Shown here in pieces: positions 6,690 to 7,570 of a stretch of DNA of 7,570 bases. Made by a program: the position numbers and the translations under genes. The DNA lies in NCBI GenBank assembly GCA_018064305.1, contig JAGHVP010000159.1, positions 1 to 7,570 of the forward strand, given 5' to 3'. The notes beneath the pieces were generated by a model. The model ran no database searches. It worked only from the letters and a program-made list of their open reading frames with translations, and had not been told where the DNA came from. The DNA is from Candidatus Equibacterium intestinale (lineage in GTDB: Bacteria > Bacteroidota > Bacteroidia > Bacteroidales > UBA932). Positions within the stretch are counted from its first letter, which is position 1, and each line of letters opens with the position of its first letter.

Positions 6690-7570
6690 CGGCTTTCTTC
6701 ACGGCAGAGCTTGCCTTCTTTGCTGCGGTGCTCTTGGTGGAAGTGCTCTTCTTGGCAGTCGAGGTTGATTTCTTTGCGGTTGAAGTTGATTTCTTTGCAG
6801 TTGAGGTTGCCTTCTTCGCTGTGCCGGTGATGTTCTTGGCTGCCTGGGTGGCCAGGCTGCGTGCGAAACTGGTGGCAGCGGCGCCTATCATCGTGCCGAA
6901 GATGGTGCGTTTTATGCCGCTTGACTTGCCCTTCTTGGCTTTTTCCTTCTCGGCAGCCTTCTTCGCCTTTTCTGCTTCTTTCTCTTCCTGCTCTATCGCT
7001 TTCTGGGCGGCTTTTTCGGCTGCTGCATACTGCTCTGTCAGTACTTCATAGGCGCTTTCACGGTCGAAGAAGCTGTCGTAGTTCTGGATGTTCTGAGGCG
7101 CTTTTTTGTTGATGTCAAGCCGCTGTCCCTCTGAAATTGCTCCGATAGAGCTGAGAGGGAAGAGTATCTTGGCGCGCTGCACCACTGACGGAGCGCCCTT
7201 CTCGTCAAGGAACGATACCAGCGCTTCTCCTGTTGAGAGCTCCATGATGGCATCTGCTGTATTGAACGACGGATTTTCGCGGAATGTCTCTGCAGCTGTG
7301 CGTACTGCCTTCTGGTCTTTGGGAGTGAAGGCGCGCAGGGCGTGCTGTATGCGGTTTCCGAGCTGGCCGAGGATCTCTTCGGGTATATCTGTGGGGGACT
7401 GTGTCACGAAATATACACCGACTCCCTTGGAACGGATAAGGCGGACAACCTGCTCGATCTTCTGTGTGAGTGCCTTGGGGGTGTCGGTGAAGAGGGTGTG
7501 TGCCTCGTCGAAGAAGAATACCAGCTTGGGCTTGTCAAGGTCACCGACCTCGGGAAGGGTGGTGTAGAGC
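6622..7570 (-). CDS. HerA-like (YjgR/DUF853-type) ATPase, C-terminal part
   Basis: The visible 315 residues are the C-terminal part of a P-loop ATPase of the HerA/FtsK superfamily, YjgR/DUF853 group; the N-terminal part with the Walker A motif lies beyond the right edge. The GTG at 7405-7407 is internal, because the frame stays open to 7570 and codes family sequence there. Near the left of the fragment is the Walker B segment KLVFFFDEAHTLF (15-27, D21-E22), then SKGVGVYFVTQSPTDIPEEI (sensor region), LGNRIQHALRAFTPKDQKAV and STGEALVSFLDEKGAPSVVQRAKI, all typical of the group. Next comes a charged, probably coiled-coil helix (about 171-214), a small hydrophobic segment, a Lys/Thr/Ser repeat tail (about 248-288), and the ending VRKVTNEILKGLLK. 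Members are thought to act on DNA, but the YjgR group's role is not settled. The family call is firm; the function is inferred. Confidence 0.9.
   Translation of the reverse strand, partial: LYTTLPEVGDLDKPKLVFFFDEAHTLFTDTPKALTQKIEQVVRLIRSKGVGVYFVTQSPTDIPEEILGQLGNRIQHALRAFTPKDQKAVRTAAETFRENPSFNTADAIMELSTGEALVSFLDEKGAPSVVQRAKILFPLSSIGAISEGQRLDINKKAPQNIQNYDSFFDRESAYEVLTEQYAAAEKAAQKAIEQEEKEAEKAKKAAEKEKAKKGKSSGIKRTIFGTMIGAAATSFARSLATQAAKNITGTAKKATSTAKKSTSTAKKSTSTAKKSTSTKSTAAKKASSAVKKAANTATQTAVRKVTNEILKGLLK
6739..6822 (-). repeat. Four 21-base coding repeats (Thr-Ala-Lys-Lys-x-Thr-Ser)
   Basis: Four consecutive 21-base units in the ATPase gene encode TAKKATS, then TAKKSTS three times, followed by a degenerate TKSTAAKKAS. 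Units differ mainly at silent positions (for example AAGAAG against AAGAAA), so the amino-acid pattern seems older than the exact DNA repeat. The peptide is basic and disordered, like histone H1 tails and the Lys-rich tails of some bacterial DNA-binding proteins, which suggests nucleic-acid contact. The copy number probably varies between strains. Confidence 0.88.

Noticed and set aside
6593..7051. 152-codon plus-strand frame with hydrophobic FFAVEVD repeats
   Set aside because: It is the antisense shadow of the Lys/Thr/Ser repeat and charged helix of the ATPase gene; the pattern comes entirely from the real gene's repeat.

Overview
The window looks like a chromosomal segment of a member of the Bacteroidota, most likely order Bacteroidales. 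The evidence is indirect: moderate GC, start codons preceded by A/T-rich sequence without clear Shine-Dalgarno motifs, and an 817-residue YfhO-family membrane protein and a HerA-like (YjgR/DUF853-type) ATPase whose sequences resemble Bacteroidales versions. Genus cannot be fixed from sequence alone. No RNA gene, CRISPR array, transposase or integrase is visible.

Layout. Positions 1-237 have no credible gene. They hold an 11-base T run, a pair of 26-base direct repeats 72 bases apart, and a short in-frame echo of the first gene's start. Positions 238-4074 carry four plus-strand glycosyltransferase genes in a tight row: a GT-B (GT4-type) enzyme, two GT-A (GT2) enzymes, and a GT10 fucosyltransferase. 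The first three are joined by ATGA stop/start overlaps and the fourth follows after 8 bases, so this is almost certainly one transcription unit. Positions 4071-6524 carry the YfhO-family protein on the minus strand; its stop codon overlaps that of the fucosyltransferase gene. Positions 6622-7570 hold the C-terminal part of the HerA-like ATPase, also on the minus strand and running off the right edge of the window.

How they work together. The four glycosyltransferases probably add successive sugars, one of them fucose, to a lipid-linked surface glycan such as capsule, exopolysaccharide or O-antigen. No flippase, polymerase or initiating transferase lies in the window, so the cluster is only partly seen or is a satellite set. 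The YfhO-type protein may be a GT-C-like membrane enzyme. The ATPase is probably unrelated to glycans.

The most unusual signal is at the 3' end of the ATPase gene. Its last 20 or so codons plus stop occur twice in tandem, and 8 of the 9 differences between the copies are synonymous. The untranslated copy therefore looks like a recently displaced real gene end from a diverged allele. The same gene has a 4 x 21-base lysine/threonine/serine repeat, and one of the GT2 enzymes has a repeat-derived Ala/Cys/Gly-rich insert, so several proteins here show repeat-driven length change. I did not see convincing evidence of a wholly new multi-gene system.
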